Of a stretch of DNA of 64,000 nt, positions 19,137 to 26,467 are shown piece by piece; within the stretch, counting starts at the first letter, position 1; each line of letters opens with the position of its first letter. Under the pieces are notes generated by a model. That model ran no database searches, was not told the origin of the DNA, and saw only the letters and a list, made by a program, of their open reading frames with translations. Source of the stretch: Thermopetrobacter sp964430935. GTDB taxonomy: Bacteria; Pseudomonadota; Alphaproteobacteria; Rhizobiales; Aestuariivirgaceae. The stretch spans positions 1 through 64,000 of the forward strand of contig CAYSHK010000057.1 of assembly GCA_964430935.1 (NCBI GenBank), given 5' to 3'. Both the position numbers and the translations under genes were made by a program.

Positions 19137-19883
19137 ATGAGCCGGGCAGACAAGCTCTTCCCCGATCCGGTGCGCGTCATCAACGCCGACGCGGGCGGTT
19201 CGTTCGTGCTGGCCTGCGAACATGCCGGAAATCTCGTTCCGGAAGCTCTGGAGGGACTCGGCCTGTCCGCCTCCGACCTGCGGGATCACATCGCCTGGGA
19301 TCCCGGGGCCGCGGGCCTCGCGGAGCGGCTCGCCGCCCTGCTGGACGCGCCGGCGGTCCTGCAGCGCTATTCCCGCCTGCTGTGCGACTGCAACCGGGAA
19401 CCCGGCGCGCCGGGTTCCATCGTGGAACGGGCGGACGGCCGCGTCGTGCCGGGCAACGCGGGCCTTGCGCCGGCCGACAGGCAGATCCGCTTCGACAGCC
19501 TCTACCATCCCTTCCACGAAGCCCTGGAGAAGCTCCTGGACGAACGCCCACATGCCGTGCTCGTGACGGTGCACAGCTTCACCCCCGTCATGGGCGGCAG
19601 CCGCCGCGATCTGCACGTGGGCGTGATCCACGAGGGGGAGAATCCCTTCGCGGAGCGGCTGGCCGGCATCCTCGGCACCCACGAGAACACCATCTGCCGG
19701 CTGAACGAGCCCTATACCCCGGAGGATGGCGTGACCCATACTCTGGCCCGCCACGGCATCGCGCGCGGCATCGATCACGTGATGATCGAGGTGCGCAACG
19801 ATCTGCTGCGGGAGGAGGAGGGACAGGCGCTGTGGGCGGTGCGTCTGGCTCGTGCTCTGCGAAAGGCCGCGGGCCTGGAATGA
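19137..19883 (+). CDS. N-formylglutamate amidohydrolase family protein
   Basis: The 248-residue protein matches the N-formylglutamate deformylase (HutG-type) family, which releases glutamate in histidine breakdown. Family blocks are visible: VLACEHAGNLVPEAL near residue 25, HIAWDPGAAGLAERL, SRLLCDCNRE and VTVHSFTPVMGG, with the probable metal and catalytic His, Glu and Asp residues. No other hut gene is nearby. Its place right after the glutamate dehydrogenase suggests that its product is passed to glutamate catabolism. It is convergent with tesB. Substrates other than formylglutamate are possible in this family. Confidence 0.87.
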   Translation: MSRADKLFPDPVRVINADAGGSFVLACEHAGNLVPEALEGLGLSASDLRDHIAWDPGAAGLAERLAALLDAPAVLQRYSRLLCDCNREPGAPGSIVERADGRVVPGNAGLAPADRQIRFDSLYHPFHEALEKLLDERPHAVLVTVHSFTPVMGGSRRDLHVGVIHEGENPFAERLAGILGTHENTICRLNEPYTPEDGVTHTLARHGIARGIDHVMIEVRNDLLREEEGQALWAVRLARALRKAAGLE

Positions 19884-19896
19884 AGCTTCCGCTCTG

Positions 19897-20769
19897 CTAC
19901 CTGACTTCACGGCGGATGCGGATCAGCCCCTCCTGCGCCACCGAGGCCACGAGTTCTCCGGTGCGGGTATAGACCAGCCCCCGGTTGAATCCCCGTCCGC
20001 CCGCCATGAAGGGCGAATCCTGCGCGTACAGAAGCCATTCGTCGGCGCGGAAGGGACGGTGCAGCCACAGGGCATGGTCGAGACTGGCCACCATGAGGGA
20101 GCGATCGAAGATGTTGCGCCCGTGCGGCACCAGCGAGGTGTCCAGAAGCGTCATGTCCGAGGCGTAGGCCAGAACGCACTGGTGCAGCGCAGGGTCGTCC
20201 GGCAGCCTCTGGGTGGCCCGGAACCAGACGTTCTGCTGCCAGTCGTCGCCGGGTTGCGGATCCATCAGCCGGTCCGGCTCGCAGAAGCGCAGCTCGATGG
20301 GCCGCTCGCGGGAGAAGTAGTGGCGCATGTTCTCCGGCATGCGCTCCGCGAACCGTTCCAGCAGCATGCGCTCGTCCGGCAGTTCCTCCGGATCCGGAGC
20401 GGGCGGCATGGGCATCTGGTGGGTGAAGGCGCCCTCCTCCCGCCGGTGGAAGGAGGCGGTCATGGTGAAGATCGGTCGTCCGTGCTGGATGGCCACCACG
20501 TGACGGGTGGTGAAGCTGCGCCCGTCGCGATAGCGGTCCACTTCGTAGATGATGGGCGCTTCCGGATCCCCCGGACGGATGAAATAGCCGTGCAGGGAAT
20601 GGGCCGGCCGGTCCTCCTCCACGGTGCGGATCGCCGCCACCAGCGCCTGTCCGATGACCTGCCCGCCGAACACCCGCTGCCAGCCCACGCGGGGCGAGCG
20701 CCCCCGGAACAGGTTCACCTCGAGCCGTTCGAGGTCGAGGATGGAAAGGAGGTTCTCGATGTCCGGCAT
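19897..20769 (-). CDS. tesB: Acyl-CoA thioesterase II
   Basis: TesB hydrolyses acyl-CoA to free fatty acid and CoA. The 290-residue protein has the double hot-dog layout. The first half holds RVFGGQVIGQALVAA and HSLHGYFIRPGD; the second half holds the catalytic aspartate region YASDMTLLDTSL and SLDHALWLHRPFRADEWLLY. The ATG at 20769 begins at MPDIENLL; a longer reading from 20886 would overlap the likely promoter region shared with trpS. The gene diverges from trpS. Confidence 0.94.
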   Translation of the reverse strand: MPDIENLLSILDLERLEVNLFRGRSPRVGWQRVFGGQVIGQALVAAIRTVEEDRPAHSLHGYFIRPGDPEAPIIYEVDRYRDGRSFTTRHVVAIQHGRPIFTMTASFHRREEGAFTHQMPMPPAPDPEELPDERMLLERFAERMPENMRHYFSRERPIELRFCEPDRLMDPQPGDDWQQNVWFRATQRLPDDPALHQCVLAYASDMTLLDTSLVPHGRNIFDRSLMVASLDHALWLHRPFRADEWLLYAQDSPFMAGGRGFNRGLVYTRTGELVASVAQEGLIRIRREVR

Positions 20770-20903
20770 GGCGGTTTCCGTTTGCGGCAGATGCGGGAAA
20801 TTTCCATCATCCGGCCGCGCCGCGCAACAAAAACTTGGCAAGCCGCCCCGCTTGCGTGCATATAGCCTGCGCGGACCATCCCACACATGCGGAGCATCGG
20901 GCC

Positions 20904-21938
20904 ATGAGCGAGAAGAAGCCGCGCGTATTTTCCGGCGTCCAGCCGACGGGCAACCTGCATCTGGGCAACTATCTCGGCGCCATCGTGCGTTTCGTGGATC
21001 TGCAGGAGGACCACGAGTGCATCTATTGCGTCGTGGACATGCACGCCATCACGGTCTGGCAGGACCCGCGGGAGCTGACACGCAACATCCGCGAGGTCAC
21101 GGCCGCCTTCATCGCCGCCGGCATCGATCCGCAAAAGCAGATCATCTTCAACCAGTCGCGCGTCTCCGGCCATGCGGAGCTGGCCTGGGTGTTCAACTGC
21201 GTGGCCCGCATCGGCTGGCTCAACCGCATGACCCAGTTCAAGGAGAAGGCGGGCAAGAACCGCGAGAAGGCCTCCGTGGGCCTCTACGACTATCCGGTGC
21301 TCATGGCCGCCGACATCCTGCTCTACCATGCCGACAAGGTGCCGGTGGGAGAGGACCAGAAGCAGCATCTCGAGCTGACCCGCGACATCGCCCAGAAGTT
21401 CAACAACGACTACGCGCAGCGCATCCGCGAGCTGGGGCTGGGCGAGGAGTTCTTCCCGCTGCCCGAACCGGTGATCGCCGGGCCGGCCACCCGCGTCATG
21501 TCCCTGAAGGACGGCACGAAGAAGATGTCGAAGTCCGACCCCTCGGACCTCTCGCGCATCAACCTCTCCGACGACGCCGACGCCATCGCGAAGAAGATCC
21601 GCAAGGCGAAGACCGACCCGGAACCGCTGCCGGAAACCCTGGACGGACTGAAGGAGCGGCCGGAGGCGGCCAATCTCGTGGGCATCTACGCCGCCCTGGC
21701 CGGCATTTCGAAGGAAAGTGTGCTGGAGGAGTTCGGCGGCCGCGGCTTCGCCGAGTTCAAGCCGGCGCTGGCCGAGCTGACCGTGGAGAAGCTGGCGCCC
21801 ATCAATGCGGAGATGAAGCGCCTTCTCGATGATCCGGGCTACATCGACGGCGTGCTGGCCGAAGGGGCGGAGCGGGCCCGCGCCATCGCGGAGCCGATCT
21901 ATGCCGACGTGAAGCGCATCGTCGGCTTCCTCGGCTGA
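20904..21938 (+). CDS. trpS: Tryptophanyl-tRNA synthetase
   Basis: This 344-residue class I aminoacyl-tRNA synthetase charges tRNA-Trp. It has SGVQPTGNLHLGNYLG with the HIGH-type motif near residue 16, GLYDYPVLMAADILLY, VPVGEDQKQHLELTRD, and the KMSKS loop KKMSKSDPSD near residue 207. Length is typical for the bacterial enzyme. The ATG at 20904 starts at MSEKKPRVFSG; an in-frame start at 20835 adds a non-conserved leader. Its 3' end faces the membrane-protein gene with a 13-bp gap. Confidence 0.96.
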   Translation: MSEKKPRVFSGVQPTGNLHLGNYLGAIVRFVDLQEDHECIYCVVDMHAITVWQDPRELTRNIREVTAAFIAAGIDPQKQIIFNQSRVSGHAELAWVFNCVARIGWLNRMTQFKEKAGKNREKASVGLYDYPVLMAADILLYHADKVPVGEDQKQHLELTRDIAQKFNNDYAQRIRELGLGEEFFPLPEPVIAGPATRVMSLKDGTKKMSKSDPSDLSRINLSDDADAIAKKIRKAKTDPEPLPETLDGLKERPEAANLVGIYAALAGISKESVLEEFGGRGFAEFKPALAELTVEKLAPINAEMKRLLDDPGYIDGVLAEGAERARAIAEPIYADVKRIVGFLG

Positions 21939-21951
21939 GGAGCGCCGCCGC

Positions 21952-22617
21952 TCAACCCGGCCTGTGTCCCGCGACGGCCTTGTAGATGTGCACGAAATAG
22001 GCGGTGGCGAACAGCGGCACGAAGAGGTTCACGAAGGGCACGTGCGTCAGCAGCGCCGGCAGCAGCCCGGCGGCGAACACCTGCCCCGCATGGGCCTTGC
22101 GCAGCGCCCGTGCCTCGCGCACGCCCATGTGCCGCATGGCCGCCATGACGAAGAATTCCCGGCCCATCAGGTAGGCGTTGGCCATGACCATCACCGCCGG
22201 GCCGATGGCCAGCAGCCACAGCGGCAGCACCAGCAGGAACACGCCCAGCATCAGCAGGCCGAACTCGATGCCCGTGATCAGCGAGGCCAGAAAGTCCGCC
22301 GGACGCCCCGGCGGATCCTGCGGATAGTCCCGTCGCTCCACCAGCTCCGCCACGTCGTCCAGGAAGAGACCGGCGAAGATCGCCGTCACCGGAGCCATGA
22401 GCAGCAGGAAGGCGGCGAACAGGCCGAGCCCGGTCACCCACGCCACCAGCGTCTCCAGCCAGGGCCACGGGAACGAGGCGAAGAGCGAAATCGCCCCTTC
22501 CACCGCCAGCAGCAGGGCTGCGAACAGCAGAACGGTCAACCCCAGCGCCTTCCACAGGATCGAGCGGAATTCCGGCGACAGCACGTCGCGCAGTGCCAGC
22601 AGGGCCGCATTCAGCAT
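21952..22617 (-). CDS. EI24-domain inner-membrane protein, CysZ-like
   Basis: The protein has 221 residues with four to six hydrophobic segments and the pattern of the EI24/CysZ family (for instance NAYLMGREFFVMAAMRHM and THVPFVNLFVPLFATAYFVHIYK). CysZ imports sulfate in enteric bacteria, but alphaproteobacterial relatives have not all been tested and no sulfate genes are nearby. Two starts are possible: ATG at 22617, and ATG at 22629 with a GGAG only one base away, too close to work well. The upstream side is shared with the copper ATPase promoter, transcribed the other way. Confidence 0.75.
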   Translation of the reverse strand: MLNAALLALRDVLSPEFRSILWKALGLTVLLFAALLLAVEGAISLFASFPWPWLETLVAWVTGLGLFAAFLLLMAPVTAIFAGLFLDDVAELVERRDYPQDPPGRPADFLASLITGIEFGLLMLGVFLLVLPLWLLAIGPAVMVMANAYLMGREFFVMAAMRHMGVREARALRKAHAGQVFAAGLLPALLTHVPFVNLFVPLFATAYFVHIYKAVAGHRPG

Positions 22618-22718
22618 GATGGGATCCATTCTCCTCGGTCCACGGGTTCGCAGGGGCCTGCTTATCACGAAACGGCGGACGCCGGGACATGAAAACTCCG
22701 TCATGGGGAATGACGCCC

Positions 22719-22749
22719 TTGACCTTCCAGTGACTGGAAGGACTACCTT
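22719..22749 (+). promoter_or_regulatory. CueR/MerR-type promoter of the copper ATPase gene
   Basis: A -35 TTGACC (22719-22724) and -10 TACCTT (22744-22749) are 19 bp apart, the long spacer typical of MerR-family activation. Inside the spacer is the perfect dyad CCTTCCAGT-G-ACTGGAAGG (22723-22741), close to known CueR operators. Confidence 0.88.
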
Positions 22750-22794
22750 CTCCCCATGAAGCGAGAAGGACTCGCAAGGAACAGGAGAGAATCC

Positions 22795-25305
22795 ATGACG
22801 GAAACCCGCAAGAGCGCCTGCTGCTGCGGCAGCTCGGAACACCAGTCCGGCACGGGGGATTTTTTCCGTGATCCGGTCTGCGGAATGACGGTGGATCCGG
22901 CCAATCCCGACAAGCCGTGGACGGAATACCACGGGGAGGTCATCCGTTTCTGCAATCCGAAATGCAAGGAGAAGTTCCTCGCCGCGCCCGCGGCCTATCT
23001 CAAGGCGGTGGATCCGGTGTCCGGTGCGGTGGTGCACAGGCCCTCGGCCCGCTGGATGGCGAAATGGGAAGGTCTGAGGGTCTATTTCGAATCGGAGGAG
23101 AACATGCGCCGGTTCGAGGCCGAGCCGCGGGCCTGGGCCGACCGGCTCGAAGTCCCGGCGCGGCCGGCTGCGGCAGCGGGCGCGAAATGGGTGTGCGCCT
23201 GTCATCCGGAGGTGGTGTCCGATTCGCCCGGCGACTGCCCGATCTGCGGCATGGCGCTGGAGCCCATGGCCGGCACCCTCCCCGAGGCGGAGAGGGACGA
23301 AGACGCCGAACTGCGCGACTTCTCGCGCCGTTTCGTGGTGAGCGCAGTCCTCACGGTGCCGCTGCTGGTCCTCGCCATGGGGCCGCTGGTCGGCCTGCCC
23401 CTGCCCGAATTCCTCTCCGGCCGCGTCGGCCAGATGGTCCAGATGGTGCTCGCCACGCCCGTGGTGCTGTGGGGCGGAGCACCGTTCTTCCGCCGCGCCT
23501 GGGACTCCATCCGCAGCCGCAACTACAACATGTGGACGCTCATCGGCCTGGGCACGGGAGCCGCGTGGGGCTACTCCGTGCTGGCGGTTCTGATTCCCGG
23601 CATCTTCCCCGAATCGCTGCGCGAGGCCGATGGCACCATCGGGATCTACTTCGAGACGGCGGCCGTCATCATCCTGCTGGTTCTGCTCGGCCAGATCCTG
23701 GAACAGAAGGCGCGCAAGAGAACCGGAGACGCCATCCGCGCGCTGGTCTCCCTGCTGCCCGCGAAGGCGCACCGTATCCGCGACGACGGGACGGAGGAGG
23801 ACATCGACGTCGATCACGTCTTGGTCGGCGACCGGTTGCGGGTGCGGGCCCACGAACCGGTACCCGTGGACGGCGTGATCGTGGAAGGCGAAAGCAGCGT
23901 GGACGAATCCATGCTCACCGGCGAATCCATGCCCGTGGCCAAGGGGCCGGGGGACGAGGTGATCGGCGGCACGGGGAATCTCACCGGCTCTTTCATCATG
24001 GAGGCCCGACGTGTCGGCGCGGGAACGACGCTTGCCCAGATCGTCGCCATGGTGGGCGAGGCGCGCCGCACCCGTGCGCCGATCCAGTCGCTGGCCGACA
24101 GGTTCGCCGGCTGGTTCGTGCCGGCTGTGGTGGCCGTGGCGGTCGTCGCCTTCGGCGCCTGGTGGGCCTTCGGGCCGGAGCCCGCGCTGGCCCACGCCCT
24201 GGTGGCCGCCGTGTCCGTGCTCATCATCGCCTGCCCGTGCGCCTTCGGTCTCGCCACGCCGATGTCCATAACGGTGGCGTCGGGGCGTGGCGCCCGCGCC
24301 GGCATCCTGATCAAGGACGCCGCGCATCTCGAACGTCTCGCCGAGGCGGACACGCTGGTCATTGACAAGACCGGCACCATCACCAGCGGCCGGCCGGAGG
24401 TGACGGAGATCGTTCCGGTCGAGGGTGTCGCGGAGGAGGAGGTCCTGAAACTTGCCGCATCGGTCGAGGCGGGTTCCACGCATCCCCTTGCCGGCGCCGT
24501 TCTCCGGCGGGCGGAGGAACGGGGCGTCGTCCCCGGAACGACGCACGATTTCGAGAGCCGCACCGGTCGTGGCGTCGTGGCGGAGGTGGAGGGGCGCGTC
24601 GTCGGGCTTGGCAATGCCGCGCTCATGAAGGATCTCGGCGTGGACGTCTCCACACTGGAGGAAAAGGCGCGGACATTGCGTGGCGAAGGCGGCACGGTGG
24701 TGTATCTCTGCGCGGACGGTGCATTGCTCGGCCTTCTGGCCATCGCCGATCCCGTCAAGGAGAACGCGCGCGCCGCACTCGAGGAACTGAGGTCCCATGG
24801 CGTGCGGCATATCGTCATGGCCACCGGTGACGAGGAGGCCACTGCGCGCGCGGTGGCCGCGCGTGTGGGCATCGAGGAGATCGCCGCCGCCCGGACGCCC
24901 GCCGACAAGGCGGCCATGGTGCGCGAACTGAAGCGCAAGGGCCGCATCGTCGCCTTTGCCGGCGACGGAGTGAACGACGCACCGGCCATGGCCGAGGCCG
25001 ATTCGGCCATCGCCATGGCCACCGGTTCCCAAGTGGCCGTGGAAAGCGCCGGCATCACCCTTCTGAAGGGCGATCTGGCGCGACTGGCCAAGGCCCGCCG
25101 TCTGGCGGAGGCCACCCTGCGCAATGTGAAGCAGAACCTGTTCTTCGCCGTCGTCTACAACGGGCTGGGCGTGCCCGTGGCCGCGGGAGTCCTCTACCCG
25201 TTCCTGGGGATCCTGCTTTCCCCGGTGGTCGCGGCGGCGGCCATGAGCCTCTCCTCCGTTTCGGTCATCTCGAATGCCCTGCGTCTGACCCGGGTTCGGC
25301 TCTAG
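22795..25305 (+). CDS. copA: Copper-translocating P-type ATPase
   Basis: This 836-residue P1B-type ATPase should export Cu(I), or Ag(I), from the cytoplasm. The N-terminus has no CXXC heavy-metal-associated domain. It has a cysteine-rich start (ACCCG), a YHS domain (residues about 24-68, FRDPVCGM and FCNPKCKEKF), a second YHS-like unit without the metal cysteines (about 73-118), and an HMBD domain (about 132-158, CACHPEVV, CPICGMALEPM). The motor then carries the CPC motif ACPCAFGLATP near residue 478, the phosphorylated DKTGTIT near 524, TGE and GDGVNDAP. GGAGAGA just before the ATG at 22795 decides this start; the in-frame ATG at 22756 would lie at the transcription start. The promoter is CueR-type, but no cueR gene is in the window. 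Confidence 0.94.
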   Translation: MTETRKSACCCGSSEHQSGTGDFFRDPVCGMTVDPANPDKPWTEYHGEVIRFCNPKCKEKFLAAPAAYLKAVDPVSGAVVHRPSARWMAKWEGLRVYFESEENMRRFEAEPRAWADRLEVPARPAAAAGAKWVCACHPEVVSDSPGDCPICGMALEPMAGTLPEAERDEDAELRDFSRRFVVSAVLTVPLLVLAMGPLVGLPLPEFLSGRVGQMVQMVLATPVVLWGGAPFFRRAWDSIRSRNYNMWTLIGLGTGAAWGYSVLAVLIPGIFPESLREADGTIGIYFETAAVIILLVLLGQILEQKARKRTGDAIRALVSLLPAKAHRIRDDGTEEDIDVDHVLVGDRLRVRAHEPVPVDGVIVEGESSVDESMLTGESMPVAKGPGDEVIGGTGNLTGSFIMEARRVGAGTTLAQIVAMVGEARRTRAPIQSLADRFAGWFVPAVVAVAVVAFGAWWAFGPEPALAHALVAAVSVLIIACPCAFGLATPMSITVASGRGARAGILIKDAAHLERLAEADTLVIDKTGTITSGRPEVTEIVPVEGVAEEEVLKLAASVEAGSTHPLAGAVLRRAEERGVVPGTTHDFESRTGRGVVAEVEGRVVGLGNAALMKDLGVDVSTLEEKARTLRGEGGTVVYLCADGALLGLLAIADPVKENARAALEELRSHGVRHIVMATGDEEATARAVAARVGIEEIAAARTPADKAAMVRELKRKGRIVAFAGDGVNDAPAMAEADSAIAMATGSQVAVESAGITLLKGDLARLAKARRLAEATLRNVKQNLFFAVVYNGLGVPVAAGVLYPFLGILLSPVVAAAAMSLSSVSVISNALRLTRVRL

Positions 25306-25327
25306 AATCCGGTCCGGACGCGGGCTG

Positions 25328-25369
25328 GGGCGGGTCGGCACGGAATGCCCCCGGCGTGCCGGCCCGCCC
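25328..25369 (+). terminator. Strong hairpin after the copper ATPase gene
   Basis: GGGCGGGTCGGCACG (25328-25342) pairs with CGTGCCGGCCCGCCC (25355-25369) over 15 positions, one of them a G-U pair, with a 12-nt loop. No T-run follows, so it may be a processing or Rho-linked end rather than an intrinsic terminator. Confidence 0.5.
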
Positions 25370-25419
25370 GCCTTGCGGGAAAAAGTGCCGAGGTCACGGA
25401 CTTTTGAGGATGGGGGGTG

Positions 25420-25446
25420 GCATATATTAGAAAAAGTGCATATATA
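25420..25446 (+). repeat. Direct repeat upstream of the rhodanese genes
   Basis: GCATATAT occurs at 25420-25427 and again at 25438-25445, 18 bp apart, in an AT-rich island about 70-95 bp before the first rhodanese gene. It may mark a promoter or operator. No clear -35/-10 pair with normal spacing was found. Confidence 0.35.
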
Positions 25447-25514
25447 GATGCCGGTTTGTCCGGTGCAGCTGGACGAAACGGAATTGCTGGAACGAAGCAC
25501 GAGGTAGGATACGC

Positions 25515-25898
25515 ATGTTCAATTTTTTCAAGCCCCAGCCGGCAGGCGAGATCATGAGCGCCCGGGATGCCCATGAGGCGGTGAAGAATGGCGAGCTGAT
25601 CCTCGTCGACATCCGCACGCCCAACGAGTGGCAGAAGTCCGGAGTGCCGGAGGGTGCGGAGACCATTTCGCTGAACGATCCGAATTTTCTCGCCCGTCTG
25701 GAGCAGGTCACCGGTGGCGACCGCTCCAGGAAGGTGGCCTTCATCTGCGCCACGGGCGCCCGTTCCGCCCAGCTGGTGCGCGCCTTGAAGGGCTACGGCT
25801 GGGAGAATCTCGTGGACGTTTCCGAGGGCATGATGGGCAACATGAGCGCGCCGGGCTGGATCCGGTCCGGTCTGCCCGTGCAGCCCTGGAACGGCTGA
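25515..25898 (+). CDS. Rhodanese-domain protein (cytoplasmic copy)
   Basis: The single-domain rhodanese has 127 residues and no signal peptide. The active-site loop FICATGARS carries the persulfide-forming cysteine, and DIRTPNEWQKSGVPEGA is the family entry motif. Such proteins transfer sulfane sulfur to cyanide, thiols or protein partners. The C-terminal MSAPGWIRSGLPVQPW resembles the paralogue 34 bp downstream, so the two arose by duplication and are likely one operon. Role in this cell is unknown; the copper ATPase is upstream on the same strand. Confidence 0.88.
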   Translation: MFNFFKPQPAGEIMSARDAHEAVKNGELILVDIRTPNEWQKSGVPEGAETISLNDPNFLARLEQVTGGDRSRKVAFICATGARSAQLVRALKGYGWENLVDVSEGMMGNMSAPGWIRSGLPVQPWNG

Positions 25899-25932
25899 GC
25901 GCATGCATATCGTCGAAAACGGAGTGACCGGA

Positions 25933-26373
25933 ATGAAAAGGATCTCGCGCCGCATGTTCGTTGCCGCCGCAACCGCCATGGCGGCCTTTCCCGCCGTGGC
26001 CATGGCCCGGAATGCGGGCGTGAAGCTGATGGATCCGAAGGAGGTCCACGACAGGGCGATGAAGGGCGAGATCCTTTTCGTCGATGTCCGCACGCCGCAG
26101 GAATGGCGTCAGACCGGGGTGCCGGAGGGTGCGAAGCCCATCGAGCTCGCCCCGACGTTCCTTGCGAAACTCAATGAGCTGACCGGTGGCGACAAGACGA
26201 AGCCGGTGGCTTTCATCTGCGCCACGGGCGCCCGCTCCGACTACGTTGCGAAGGAGCTGGCGAAGCGCGGCTGGGAGAACGTCATCGACGTTGCCGGCGG
26301 CATTTTCGGCGGCCCGAAGGGCAAGGGCTGGAAGGCCGAGGGCCTGCCCATGAAGCCATACGGCGGCAAGTAG
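25933..26373 (+). CDS. Rhodanese-domain protein (exported copy)
   Basis: The 146-residue paralogue of the preceding gene has an added N-terminal signal: KRISRRMFVAAATAMAAF. The SRRMFV pattern resembles a Tat motif, and a cleavage site would lie near AMA-RN (about residue 27). The catalytic loop is FICATGARS, identical to that of its neighbour. GGAG at 25921-25924 supports the ATG at 25933. Together the pair would place sulfur-transfer activity both in the cytoplasm and in the periplasm. Export route and substrate are inferred. Confidence 0.85.
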   Translation: MKRISRRMFVAAATAMAAFPAVAMARNAGVKLMDPKEVHDRAMKGEILFVDVRTPQEWRQTGVPEGAKPIELAPTFLAKLNELTGGDKTKPVAFICATGARSDYVAKELAKRGWENVIDVAGGIFGGPKGKGWKAEGLPMKPYGGK

Positions 26374-26467
26374 CTTTTCCGGTGCCGGAGGCGACCGTCC
26401 GTCCGGCGTCGGTTCAGGGTCGGGAGTGCCGTCCATGCGGGCGGCGCTTCCTTTTTCCGCGGACCGC

